A stretch of 7,377 nucleotides of DNA from DATKIY01 sp035543875 (GCA_035543875.1 DATKIY010000131.1:1-7377); one strand, 5' to 3'; numbered from the stretch's first letter, positions 1 to 6,655 are shown. Translations and numbers: made by a program. The notes: a model not told the origin generated them from the letters alone.

Positions 1-825
1 TTCCCTCCTCAAACAGATGACGGCGAGCGTCAGTTGTGGCAAGCGATTCGCGAGCTGGAGGCGCTCAGCCCGACGTTCGTCTCGGTCACCTACGGCGCCG
101 GGGGGTCAACGCGAGATCGCACAGTGCGCCTCACCGAACGCATTGCCACCGAGACGACTTTGACACCTGTCGGTCATCTCACCTGCGTTGGAGCGACACG
201 TGCCGAACTTCGGTCAGTGATTGGCGCCTACGCGGCGGCGGGTGTGCGCAATGTGCTCGCTCTCCGCGGAGATCCGCCGACCGGAGTCGGCACGCCGTGG
301 CAACAGCATCCTGGTGGGTTGGCACACGCTAACGAGCTGGTAGCGCTGATCAAGTCCCTGGGCGACTTCTCGGTGGGCGTTGCGGCGTTCCCTGAAGGGC
401 ACCCCGAGTCGCCGGATCTCGTCACAGACGCCCAGGCCTTGGTGCGCAAGGCAGCTGCTGGCGCGGACTTCGCCGTTACTCAGTTCTTCTTTGAGGCAAG
501 GCACTACTTTGGACTTGTCGAGCGGGTTGCTGCGCAGGGCTGCGACATTTCTATCATCCCCGGCTTGATGCCAGTGACCAACGTCAAGCAGATCAAACGG
601 TTTGCCGAGTTGTCAGGTACCGAGTTTCCGCACTGGCTCGGTGAACGACTGCGTGCGGTTGAAGACGATCCCGTCGCGGTTCGCGCGTTGGGTGTGGAGC
701 TCGCGACTGAGCTGGCTCAGGAACTGCTTGACGGCGGAGCGCCGGGATTGCACTTCTATACGCTGAATCGTTCGACTGCCACGCGAGAAATCTACGCCAA
801 CCTCGATCTGTCACACCGACCGTAG
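1..825 (+). CDS. metF: Methylenetetrahydrofolate reductase MetF, 5'-truncated by window edge
   Basis: This enzyme reduces 5,10-methylenetetrahydrofolate to 5-methyltetrahydrofolate with a flavin, supplying the methyl group for methionine synthesis in the cytoplasm. The reading frame is open from base 1, and the first visible residues (FPPQTDDGE) match the start of the family's (E)FFPP motif, so only some 20-30 N-terminal residues are missing. The catalytic Glu that precedes FFPP lies just outside the window. Visible landmarks, numbered within the 274-residue fragment, are YGAGGSTR (31-38), HLTC (59-62), ALRGDPP (87-93, with the conserved Asp91), TQFFF (160-164, with the folate-contacting Gln161), IIPGLMP, and the C-terminal GLHFYTLNRS signature followed by TREIYANL. 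It ends at TAG 823-825, 16 bases before the convergent desaturase stop. I see no hairpin terminator in that gap. Nothing ties it functionally to the carotenoid genes. Confidence 0.96.
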   Translation, partial: FPPQTDDGERQLWQAIRELEALSPTFVSVTYGAGGSTRDRTVRLTERIATETTLTPVGHLTCVGATRAELRSVIGAYAAAGVRNVLALRGDPPTGVGTPWQQHPGGLAHANELVALIKSLGDFSVGVAAFPEGHPESPDLVTDAQALVRKAAAGADFAVTQFFFEARHYFGLVERVAAQGCDISIIPGLMPVTNVKQIKRFAELSGTEFPHWLGERLRAVEDDPVAVRALGVELATELAQELLDGGAPGLHFYTLNRSTATREIYANLDLSHRP

Positions 826-841
826 ATGTCCAACCGTTGCG

Positions 842-2341
842 CTAAGCAGGCCCGATGAGCTCGGCGACGATGGCAGCCGACATACCGACGAGTGGCAGCC
901 CGCCTCCTGGATGAGCAGAGCCTCCGACCAAGAACAGTCCTGGGATCGGGGACCGGTTGCTAGGACGCAGGAAGGCCGCACGCGAACCATTGCTCGACGT
1001 TCCGTAGATGGAGCCACCGGGAGTCAGTGACGCATCTTCGAGCCAAGCCGGTGAGCGAATCTCTCGCCACAGCAGTCGATCGCGCACGTCGAAGCCGCGA
1101 TCGGCCATCACTTGTAGCAGGTGGTCGGCGTACTGGTCTGCTACGCCCGGCGCCCGCCAGTCGACGCCTCGCTGCGGGCCGTTGCGTGGGGCGTTGACCA
1201 GAACGAACCATGACTCGTGTCCGTCGGGATGCATGGTGCGGTCGCCTGGACGACAGATGTACACGGCGGGGTCGACGACGGGCCGCGGGTTGCGGCCAAA
1301 AATAGCGTCGAACTCGGCGTCGTAGTCGCTGGGAAACAAAATCGTGTGGTGCTGCATCGCCGGTGTGGTGTCGCGCAGCGCCAAGAGCATGACAAACCCC
1401 GAAACTGATGGCGCCACCCGGTTAAGACGCCTTCGAACACGGTTGGCGCTCTTGTCGTCGATGAGCTCGTTGTACAACTGTCCGGCGTCGGCGTCGGACA
1501 CCACGATGTTGGCGGAGAGCACTTGCCCATCGGTGAGCCGCACGCCGACAGCACGCCCACCGTCGACCACTACCTGCGAAACGGCGGATCCAAAGTTGAA
1601 CGTGACGTTTTGTTGCAGGCAGCGCTCATACAGCGCTGCGCTGAGCTGGGCGAGCCCGCCTTCGATGTGCCATGCGCCGAACGTCTGCTCGACGAACGGG
1701 ATCACAGCGAGCGCAGCAGGTGCGTTGCGTGGGTCAGAACCTGCGTAGGTGGCGTATCGCTCGAAGTACATCCGAAGCCGTGGGTCGGTCAGGTGCTGTT
1801 GCCCGAGTCGTCTCAGACTTGTGAACGGTGCGATTGTTTGAACATCGCGAAATTTGCCGAGCTGCCGCATCAACTTCATCGGACCGTCGACTGGCGACTC
1901 GAGAAACGGTCCGCGTGTTGCAGCCCAAATAGCACCGGAACGACGGCTGAGTGCGAGCCACTCGGATGCCGTCTTACCTCCGAGCGCATCGCCGAGCGCA
2001 TCAGCGACCTTGCGCGGGTTTGACCCAGGCAGCACTGCAGAAGCGCCATCGGCCCACCGGTAGGCGAAGGCCGGGTCCAACCCGACTAAGCCGACATTGT
2101 CTTCGAGGGCGGCGTTTTTTCGGCTGGTTGCGGTCTTCAAGAACAGGTCGCGATAGACGGCTGGCAGCGTCAGTAGTGATGGTCCGGTGTCGAAGACGAA
2201 CCCGTCCCGTCGGTAGCTGCCGAGCTTCCCGCCGTGAGTGGTCGACTGTTCGACGACCCTGACCGAATGACCGCGAGCTGCCAGGCGGGCAGCGGCAGCC
2301 ATGCCGCCCATTCCGGCACCCACAACGACAATGTCAGCCAC
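842..2341 (-). CDS. CrtI/CrtD-family carotenoid desaturase (phytoene desaturase-like FAD oxidoreductase)
   Basis: This is a 499-residue FAD-dependent oxidoreductase of the carotenoid desaturase family (usual length about 490-510). It would introduce double bases of conjugation into, or oxidise, a membrane-dissolved carotenoid. The N-terminal Rossmann motif is DIVVVGAGMGGMAAAARLAA (residues 3-22), with the ADP-ribose-binding acidic residue Glu31 in VVEQ. It continues with GGKLGSYRRDGFVFDTGPSL, and the C-terminal FAD signature GLFLVGGSAHPGGGLPLVGM is intact. The IYGTSSNG stretch just before that signature resembles the CrtD/CrtP/CruO-like late desaturases and oxidases more than classic CrtI, but I cannot separate these by eye. 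I chose the GTG at 2341 because it starts two residues before the Rossmann strand. The frame runs 42 codons further upstream to 2467, but that stretch has no family character and would overlap the divergent gene's promoter. No Shine-Dalgarno precedes the GTG. The gene stands alone on its strand, separated from the other carotenoid genes by the decarboxylase. Confidence 0.92.
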   Translation of the reverse strand: MADIVVVGAGMGGMAAAARLAARGHSVRVVEQSTTHGGKLGSYRRDGFVFDTGPSLLTLPAVYRDLFLKTATSRKNAALEDNVGLVGLDPAFAYRWADGASAVLPGSNPRKVADALGDALGGKTASEWLALSRRSGAIWAATRGPFLESPVDGPMKLMRQLGKFRDVQTIAPFTSLRRLGQQHLTDPRLRMYFERYATYAGSDPRNAPAALAVIPFVEQTFGAWHIEGGLAQLSAALYERCLQQNVTFNFGSAVSQVVVDGGRAVGVRLTDGQVLSANIVVSDADAGQLYNELIDDKSANRVRRRLNRVAPSVSGFVMLLALRDTTPAMQHHTILFPSDYDAEFDAIFGRNPRPVVDPAVYICRPGDRTMHPDGHESWFVLVNAPRNGPQRGVDWRAPGVADQYADHLLQVMADRGFDVRDRLLWREIRSPAWLEDASLTPGGSIYGTSSNGSRAAFLRPSNRSPIPGLFLVGGSAHPGGGLPLVGMSAAIVAELIGPA

Positions 2342-2349
2342 GGTCGGGC

Positions 2350-2355
2350 AGCGTA
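2350..2355 (-). promoter_or_regulatory. Possible -10 element (TACGCT) for a leaderless desaturase transcript
   Basis: The minus strand reads TACGCT, a TANNNT-type -10 hexamer, ending 8 bases before the GTG at 2341. That is the spacing expected if transcription starts at or next to the start codon, and it would fit the missing ribosome binding site. I see no convincing -35 box about 17 bases upstream. TANNNT is common by chance, so this is only a candidate. Confidence 0.25.
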
Positions 2356-2457
2356 CGAGTGCTGCAGCCGACCTCGGGGAGCGGGTTGCCGGGTAGGCCG
2401 TGCCACGATGGCCGTCCACGCCACGACAATCCGAGTGGCGCTTGCCCTGACAAGTCT

Positions 2458-2463
2458 GGAGGA
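2458..2463 (+). promoter_or_regulatory. Shine-Dalgarno (GGAGGA) that fixes the decarboxylase start
   Basis: GGAGGA lies 7 bases upstream of the GTG at 2471, which is ideal spacing. It supports that GTG over the upstream in-frame ATG at 2408 and the far-upstream start near 2234, which would lie inside the desaturase gene. No clear -10/-35 pair for this gene could be picked out in 2342-2457. Confidence 0.75.
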
Positions 2464-2470
2464 ACATCTG

Positions 2471-3928
2471 GTGTCGGCGAACTCACGGCCAGGGGATGAT
2501 CCGTTGGGACTGCGCGGGGATGCGCCGCTGCTTGATGGGTACCTCGAGTACCTACGCGGTGACGTTCGACCATTCACCACTCCCGGCCACAAGGGGAGCA
2601 GCGACCTGATCGGGGTCGTGGTTGCCAATGACATCCCGCTATACGGGGGAGTCGACACGATCCGTGCCCGTGATGGCCGGTTGGCAGAGGCCGAGCGTCG
2701 AGTCGCGGGCCTTTGGGGCGCAGACTGGGCGCGCATCGCCACTGGCGGCTCAACTCATGGCAATCAGACGCTCGCGCTTGCCGTGGCTAGCCCCGGCGAC
2801 GAAGTGGTGGTGACTCGCACGCTCCATCGCTCGCTGCTGCTGGGCATCATGCTGGCCGGACTGGTGCCGGTATGGCTTCATCCGGACACCGACCAGCGGA
2901 CAGGATTGCCCGCTGCCATCCCAGCCAAGCGGTTGGCCGACACTTTGGCTGCCCATCCGAATGCGAAGGCGGTCTTTTTGGTTGAGCCCGGCTACATCGG
3001 CACGATGTCGAATGTCGCTGAGCACGCCGAGGTTGCGCATGGCCACGACATTCCCCTCTTGGTGGACCAAGCGTGGGGTGCTTACCTGGGATTTCATCCA
3101 GACCTGCCTCCGCATGCATTGCAAGCCGGCGCAGACGGGCTCGTGACGAGCACGCACAAAACGCTCCCTGCCTACACACAGTCCGCGTTGGTCATGGCGC
3201 GCACCGATCGGCTAGACCGCGCGCGCCTTGAGAGGGCGTTCGAGACAACGAACACGACCAGCCCGTCGGGAGCGATTGCGGCGAGTGCCGACGCCGTTCG
3301 AGCTTTGCTTGAGCGAGACGGCGAGCGGTTAATGGGACAGGTGCTGGAGGTAGTCAGCGCCGCACGACGTCAGCTCAGCGAGATCGACGGTGTCAGTGTG
3401 TTGGAGCCGGGAAGCATGGGTGCCACCACGGTTGACCCGGTCAAACTTGTGATCGGAGTATCGGGTGCTGGCGTGAATGCCATGGCGCTGGAGGACGACC
3501 TCATCGCGCGTGGGTTCCCGGTGGAAATGGCTGACCACGACACGGTCGTGCCCATGGTCACCATGGCTGACAGTTTGGATGACATCACTGCCTTCACAAC
3601 GACATTCGCTGAGCTCGTCGAAAAGCACCGAGGCGAGCCACGCCAGGTTCGTCCGTCGTCTGCCTGGACCGTGCAATCGGAAGTGGTGATGACGCCGCGC
3701 GAGGCATACTTTGCGCGTCACGAAACGGTTCCGGCGCTGGACGCAATCGGCGGCATTTCGGCTGAGTTGGTGGCGCCTTACCCTCCGGGTGTCCCCGTCC
3801 TCGCGCCAGGCGAACGCATCACGAGCGAAGCCGTCGCAGCGCTGCACCAAGCACTCGCCGAGGGAACCCTCGTGAAGTACGCCGCCGACGCCAGTCTGCA
3901 AACCTTCCAGGTGGTTGCGACCGACTAG
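2471..3928 (+). CDS. Orn/Lys/Arg decarboxylase family protein, short form (PLP-dependent)
   Basis: This is a 485-residue fold-type I PLP enzyme of the Orn/Lys/Arg decarboxylase family, the short form (as in Bacillus SpeA/YaaO) without the N-terminal wing domain of the E. coli enzymes. It probably decarboxylates a basic amino acid to a polyamine precursor in the cytosol. The substrate cannot be read from sequence. Landmarks: FTTPGHKG (35-42); GGSTHGNQT (92-100), the phosphate-binding region; RTLHRS (117-122), whose His120 is in the position that stacks on PLP; EPGYIGTMSN (172-181); VDQAWGAYLGFH (198-209), where Asp199 should pair with the pyridine nitrogen; STHKTLPAYTQ (227-237), where Lys230 is the Schiff-base lysine. 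The C-terminal domain carries PREAYFAR and YPPGVPVLAPGE. The family often has DEAHG or DEAWG where this protein has DQAWG. It sits between carotenoid genes but on the opposite strand, and its last 110 bases overlap the convergent GT2 reading frame. Confidence 0.93.
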   Translation: MSANSRPGDDPLGLRGDAPLLDGYLEYLRGDVRPFTTPGHKGSSDLIGVVVANDIPLYGGVDTIRARDGRLAEAERRVAGLWGADWARIATGGSTHGNQTLALAVASPGDEVVVTRTLHRSLLLGIMLAGLVPVWLHPDTDQRTGLPAAIPAKRLADTLAAHPNAKAVFLVEPGYIGTMSNVAEHAEVAHGHDIPLLVDQAWGAYLGFHPDLPPHALQAGADGLVTSTHKTLPAYTQSALVMARTDRLDRARLERAFETTNTTSPSGAIAASADAVRALLERDGERLMGQVLEVVSAARRQLSEIDGVSVLEPGSMGATTVDPVKLVIGVSGAGVNAMALEDDLIARGFPVEMADHDTVVPMVTMADSLDDITAFTTTFAELVEKHRGEPRQVRPSSAWTVQSEVVMTPREAYFARHETVPALDAIGGISAELVAPYPPGVPVLAPGERITSEAVAALHQALAEGTLVKYAADASLQTFQVVATD

Positions 3929-5087
3929 AGGTGGTTGCTTCCGACAGGTTCCGTTGTTTCCACGTCAACCGACCGCGTGACTTACGTCGCCAAGAGACAA
4001 CGGTGAGGTATCCGAACAGCGTGATCGATGCCGGATGAGCCAAGACGTCGGGAAACACTCGGGCTCCGGTGTGTTGCGCGACCGCGGCTCGACCGATCAC
4101 TGCTGCGGCATACCCCGTAGCACCCCACTTGGACCCGCGCACCGCAGCAACGGCAGGGACGACGTACAGCACGGCGAGCCCCGTGACTACCGCTGTCGCG
4201 TGCGAGCGAGAGCCGAATGCACTCCACAGTGACTTGGTGTAGCCGTCGACCAGCTCCGACCAGCCCTCGTACATCCGACACTCGGCGAGTCTGGTTCCGT
4301 CGGCGATAACGCCGCGGCGACCCACTCGTTTGAGTGCCCTGAACAGCGCGACGTCTTCGAGCACCTCGTGACTGATGGCCGCATGTCCGCCTATCGACGC
4401 ATATGCCCTGCGTTCGATGACGAGCAGTTGGCCATTTGCGGCCGAAAGGCTTTCGCGAGGTGAGGCTTCGGCAACTGCCAGCGGCAGGAAGGTCAACCAT
4501 GACCACTGCAGCAGAGGTTGGACGAGTCGCTCGGCCGGAGTTGCTGCGAGTTGCCTGGGGTAGGGGCACACAGCATCAATGTGCGTGGAGCCGCTGGATG
4601 CGGCTATCGATTTTTGAAGCATCTCAACCGTCGCTGCCAACGCGTGAGGTTGGAGCACCACGTCAGCATCGACGAAACACAGCACCTCGCCCGATGCCTG
4701 CAGGGCTAGTTGGTGGCACGCCCAGTTCTTACCGAGCCAGCCGGCCGGGGGTTCCTGCGTTCCCGACACCAAGGTGACTCGCGGATCGTCAGTGTGATGG
4801 TTGACGACTTGCGTCGTGTGGTCCGTTGACCTGTCGTCGTAGACCAGGATCTCGAGGTGCGGTACGCCGGTCTGCTGACCAAGGGCGGACAGACAAGCAC
4901 CGATGCTGCCTGCCTCGTTACGAGCAGGAACCAGCACCGAGACTCGGCGCTCACACGTGCTTGGAGTGGCGCTGGGAGTGCGCAGGTGACGCAAGTTGAA
5001 CAGCGAGTGTGCGGTAGCTGCGACGGACCCGACCGTGCCAGCAGCGACGACACACTGTGCCGCGCGCCTGAGCACCGGTGATGTCAC
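3819..5087 (-). CDS. Membrane-anchored family 2 glycosyltransferase (CruG/CrtQ-like) with antisense C-terminal extension
   Basis: This is a family 2 glycosyltransferase likely to add a sugar to a hydroxylated carotenoid at the cytoplasmic membrane. It is 422 residues long from the GTG at 5087. An N-terminal hydrophobic segment (about 12-31) precedes the GT-A domain: SVLVPARNEAGSIGACL (about 50-66), ILVYDDRSTD (80-89), the metal-binding DAD (140-142, in CFVDADVVL) and the catalytic-region LEDVALFRALKRVGR (243-257). Two or three hydrophobic stretches follow (about 297-365), then the usual family ending GRLTWKQRN (372-380). Residues 381-422 have no family character, are very Arg-rich and run antisense into the decarboxylase gene (see findings). 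The start was chosen because GTGA overlaps the stop of cruF by 4 bases, which implies translational coupling. An in-frame TTG at 5111 is the alternative. A GT2 next to CruF recalls the cyanobacterial CruF/CruG pair. The sugar and acceptor are inference. Confidence 0.88.
   Translation of the reverse strand: MTSPVLRRAAQCVVAAGTVGSVAATAHSLFNLRHLRTPSATPSTCERRVSVLVPARNEAGSIGACLSALGQQTGVPHLEILVYDDRSTDHTTQVVNHHTDDPRVTLVSGTQEPPAGWLGKNWACHQLALQASGEVLCFVDADVVLQPHALAATVEMLQKSIAASSGSTHIDAVCPYPRQLAATPAERLVQPLLQWSWLTFLPLAVAEASPRESLSAANGQLLVIERRAYASIGGHAAISHEVLEDVALFRALKRVGRRGVIADGTRLAECRMYEGWSELVDGYTKSLWSAFGSRSHATAVVTGLAVLYVVPAVAAVRGSKWGATGYAAAVIGRAAVAQHTGARVFPDVLAHPASITLFGYLTVVSWRRKSRGRLTWKQRNLSEATTSSRSQPPGRFADWRRRRTSRGFPRRVLGAALRRLRS
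3909..3948. repeat. 20-base imperfect tandem duplication across the convergent stop codons
   Basis: Two adjacent 20-base units, 3909-3928 and 3929-3948, both begin AGGTGGTTGC and share CCGAC at the same offset. They match at 16 of 20 positions. The first unit ends with the decarboxylase stop in CTAG (3925-3928). The second has CAGG at that place. Because 20 is not a multiple of 3, the duplication shifts the reading frame of the glycosyltransferase that reads through it on the other strand. Confidence 0.8.
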
Positions 5088-5875
5088 GTTCGATTGACCC
5101 ACAGCCGCCAAGCGAATGGAAGGGCCACAACACCCATAGCGATGCCGCCGACGATCGCGACCTCAGGTCGGTCGAAGTAGAACACGTTTGCCACGATCGA
5201 TGACACGAAAACCCACAGATATAAGGCAGCGGGCTGCGCGATAGACGCCTTAGGACGCGGTAGCCACGTCAGAGCACCAATCACGACCAAACCGACCGCG
5301 AACCAACCAGCAAAGTTAAGTGCTGGGATTCCATCGAGCCCCGGGATTGTGGTGTCAGGGGTACGCCATGACCAGGCGCCGAGCTTGACCATCATCGGCT
5401 CGAGAAACATGTCCCAGGCCATGAGCGACCAAGCACCGATTACCGCGATCAGCCATCGGTGCGCGGTGAGGGCCCGCGCGGCGACGTAGGTGGGGTAGGC
5501 GATCATCGTCCAGGCCAGTGGAACGACCAGGGGCACATCGCCGAAGGACGGACCGAGCACGTCGCTGTAGGTGTAGTGACCAAACGGCCAGCCGGTGTGG
5601 GAGCCCACTGACTCCGCCACCCAGCCGATGACCGGGACCACGAGTCCCACCAGGATTGCGCCGCCAGGGCCTCGATGGGCAGCAGCATGCACCAACGAAG
5701 CAAAGTAGAAGACGTAGACCGATGCGATGGCAATGGATACTTGGTTGCTTGCATCTGCAATGGGGTATGCGATGTTGAGGCCGATCACGGCGACCGCCAG
5801 GACCCAGGCCAACGCGCTACCGATCCACGACGGTCCCCGGCTCGGCGAAGGTCCCGTGTAGTGGCGTTGGCTCAC
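5084..5875 (-). CDS. cruF: CruF-type carotenoid 1,2-hydratase (carotenoid biosynthesis membrane protein)
   Basis: This is a 263-residue integral membrane protein of the carotenoid biosynthesis family (the Pfam Caroten_synth/DUF422 type). Characterised members such as cyanobacterial and Deinococcus CruF, and the haloarchaeal bisanhydrobacterioruberin hydratase, add water across the terminal double bond of a carotenoid psi end, giving a tertiary hydroxyl. About seven to eight hydrophobic segments are visible, roughly at 18-38, 46-66, 72-88, 113-133, 140-157, 187-205, 215-233 and 238-256. Family-like conserved polar stretches are WVAESVGSHTGWPFGHYTYS (85-104), GDVPLVVPLAW (112-122), WDMFLEPMMVKLGAWSW (154-170) and LNFAGW (186-191). 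Start: GTG at 5875 with AAGGAG four bases upstream. Its stop TGA overlaps the GT2 start in GTGA, and 63 bases separate it from crtA upstream. Confidence in the family is high. The exact carotenoid substrate is unknown. Confidence 0.92.
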   Translation of the reverse strand: MSQRHYTGPSPSRGPSWIGSALAWVLAVAVIGLNIAYPIADASNQVSIAIASVYVFYFASLVHAAAHRGPGGAILVGLVVPVIGWVAESVGSHTGWPFGHYTYSDVLGPSFGDVPLVVPLAWTMIAYPTYVAARALTAHRWLIAVIGAWSLMAWDMFLEPMMVKLGAWSWRTPDTTIPGLDGIPALNFAGWFAVGLVVIGALTWLPRPKASIAQPAALYLWVFVSSIVANVFYFDRPEVAIVGGIAMGVVALPFAWRLWVNRT

Positions 5876-5879
5876 AAAA

Positions 5880-5885
5880 CTCCTT
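5880..5885 (-). promoter_or_regulatory. Shine-Dalgarno (AAGGAG) of cruF
   Basis: The minus strand reads AAGGAG, then TTTT, then the GTG start at 5875. This is the clearest ribosome binding site in the minus-strand operon and it fixes the cruF start. The downstream GT2 has none and probably depends on coupling. Confidence 0.7.
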
Positions 5886-5905
5886 GCGGTTGCGTGTGGG
5901 GCAGA

Positions 5906-5911
5906 AGTATC
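5906..5911 (-). promoter_or_regulatory. Weak candidate internal promoter, extended -10 (TGTGATACT), ahead of cruF
   Basis: In the 63-base gap between crtA and cruF, the only real gap in this operon, the minus strand has GATACT preceded by TGT. That matches an extended -10 and would start transcription roughly 24 bases before the cruF GTG. There is no recognisable -35 box. It could allow cruF and the glycosyltransferase to be expressed apart from the upstream genes, but it may be chance. Confidence 0.2.
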
Positions 5912-5938
5912 ACACTGGCACCTATGGCCGTAGCAAAC

Positions 5939-6655
5939 TCAGGGGGAGACGAGCACTCCTTGACCCCGATACGTCCCCTCTGCGGCCTGCACAGCGAAGC
6001 GGGCGAATAGCTCCTCGGAGTACCAGCCGACCTCCTTGGTTTGCTGAATCGCGCGTCGATGCTCCGCGCCCTCGTACGCAAAGCTGGTCAAGTCGGCCGC
6101 CGACCGCCACATGCTGAACGTGCCCTGTAACCCGATGGGCGCTTCGCCAACGCCGATGGCCAGCAACAACCCCGCAGACTCGTGGAGAGCGGCAACGACA
6201 GGTGGCACGGCGTGCCAGAAGCGTGGCGCGGTTGACGGTCTCAGCCGAGCCCGAGTGATTGCTGCGACAGCGCCGGCGAACTCCGGTCGGTAGTTCCCAT
6301 CGGCTGGTACTCCAAAGGGCCGCTGTCCGGACCACTCGCCGGTCGATGCAACGGGGACCAGCTCCACGCGAAGCCGCTCGGAGCTGGAGGCATTCCAACG
6401 ACGGATCACGCGGGATTGTTCGAACGCGGCCGCGGCCTGCGGCGCGTCCCAACAAGTCAGCAGTGCCCAGTGGCGAGGGTCAGAGTCGCGCACCGAGAAG
6501 GTCTCGCCGGATCCAGTACCCAGCAACTTCGCAAATGTCGCGCCGGGAAAGGATCTGACGGCTCTGCGTTGCGTGGACATCCGTAGGAGCGCGCCCGGAA
6601 TCCGGGACTGCTCGACGCCCCAAACACTGAGAGTGACAAGTGCAGGAACGTTCAT
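5939..6655 (-). CDS. crtA: CrtA-like carotenoid monooxygenase (spheroidene monooxygenase family)
   Basis: This 238-residue protein is recognisable as CrtA, the spheroidene monooxygenase family. The purple-bacterial enzyme introduces a keto group at C-2 of acyclic carotenoids. Family-like stretches in order: WGVEQ near the N-terminus, then RMSTQRRAVRSFPGATFAKL (25-44) and LLGTGSGETFSV (44-55), HWALLTCWD (62-70), AFEQS (77-81), GEWSGQRPFG (106-115), AAITRARLRP (131-140), RFWHAVPPV (145-153), GVGEAPIGLQGTFSMW (168-183), LTSFAYEGAEHRRAI (189-203) and GWYSEELFARF (210-220). Length and both ends look complete, with no signal peptide or membrane helix. The start is ATG 6655 in a TGATG junction with the upstream hydrolase stop. 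The GTG one codon earlier (6658) is equally possible. It is followed by cruF after 63 bases. A CrtA outside phototrophic purple bacteria suggests ketolation of a non-photosynthetic carotenoid. Its true substrate is inference. Confidence 0.88.
   Translation of the reverse strand: MNVPALVTLSVWGVEQSRIPGALLRMSTQRRAVRSFPGATFAKLLGTGSGETFSVRDSDPRHWALLTCWDAPQAAAAFEQSRVIRRWNASSSERLRVELVPVASTGEWSGQRPFGVPADGNYRPEFAGAVAAITRARLRPSTAPRFWHAVPPVVAALHESAGLLLAIGVGEAPIGLQGTFSMWRSAADLTSFAYEGAEHRRAIQQTKEVGWYSEELFARFAVQAAEGTYRGQGVLVSP

Noticed and set aside
826..841. Terminator between metF and the desaturase
   Set aside because: The gap is 16 bases, and neither it nor the flanking bases form a GC-rich hairpin with a T-run on either strand.
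1523..2023. 166-residue plus-strand open frame inside the desaturase
   Set aside because: It lies entirely antisense to a well-supported gene, its protein resembles nothing I know, and GC-rich DNA commonly keeps such frames open.
2342..2467. 42-codon N-terminal extension of the desaturase
   Set aside because: The Rossmann motif begins directly after the GTG at 2341. The upstream residues are Arg/Ser-rich without homology and would leave the divergent genes no promoter room.
2234..2470. N-terminal extension of the decarboxylase reading frame (up to 79 codons upstream of 2471)
   Set aside because: It overlaps the 5' part of the desaturase, has no family character, and the GTG at 2471 has a strong, well-spaced GGAGGA.
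5088..5111. TTG start at 5111 for the glycosyltransferase
   Set aside because: The GTG at 5087 overlaps the cruF stop in GTGA, a typical coupled junction. The TTG has no ribosome binding site. It remains possible and changes only eight residues.
5922..6455. 177-residue minus-strand frame overlapping crtA
   Set aside because: It is an alternative frame of the well-supported CrtA gene, Arg/Ser-rich with no recognisable domain.
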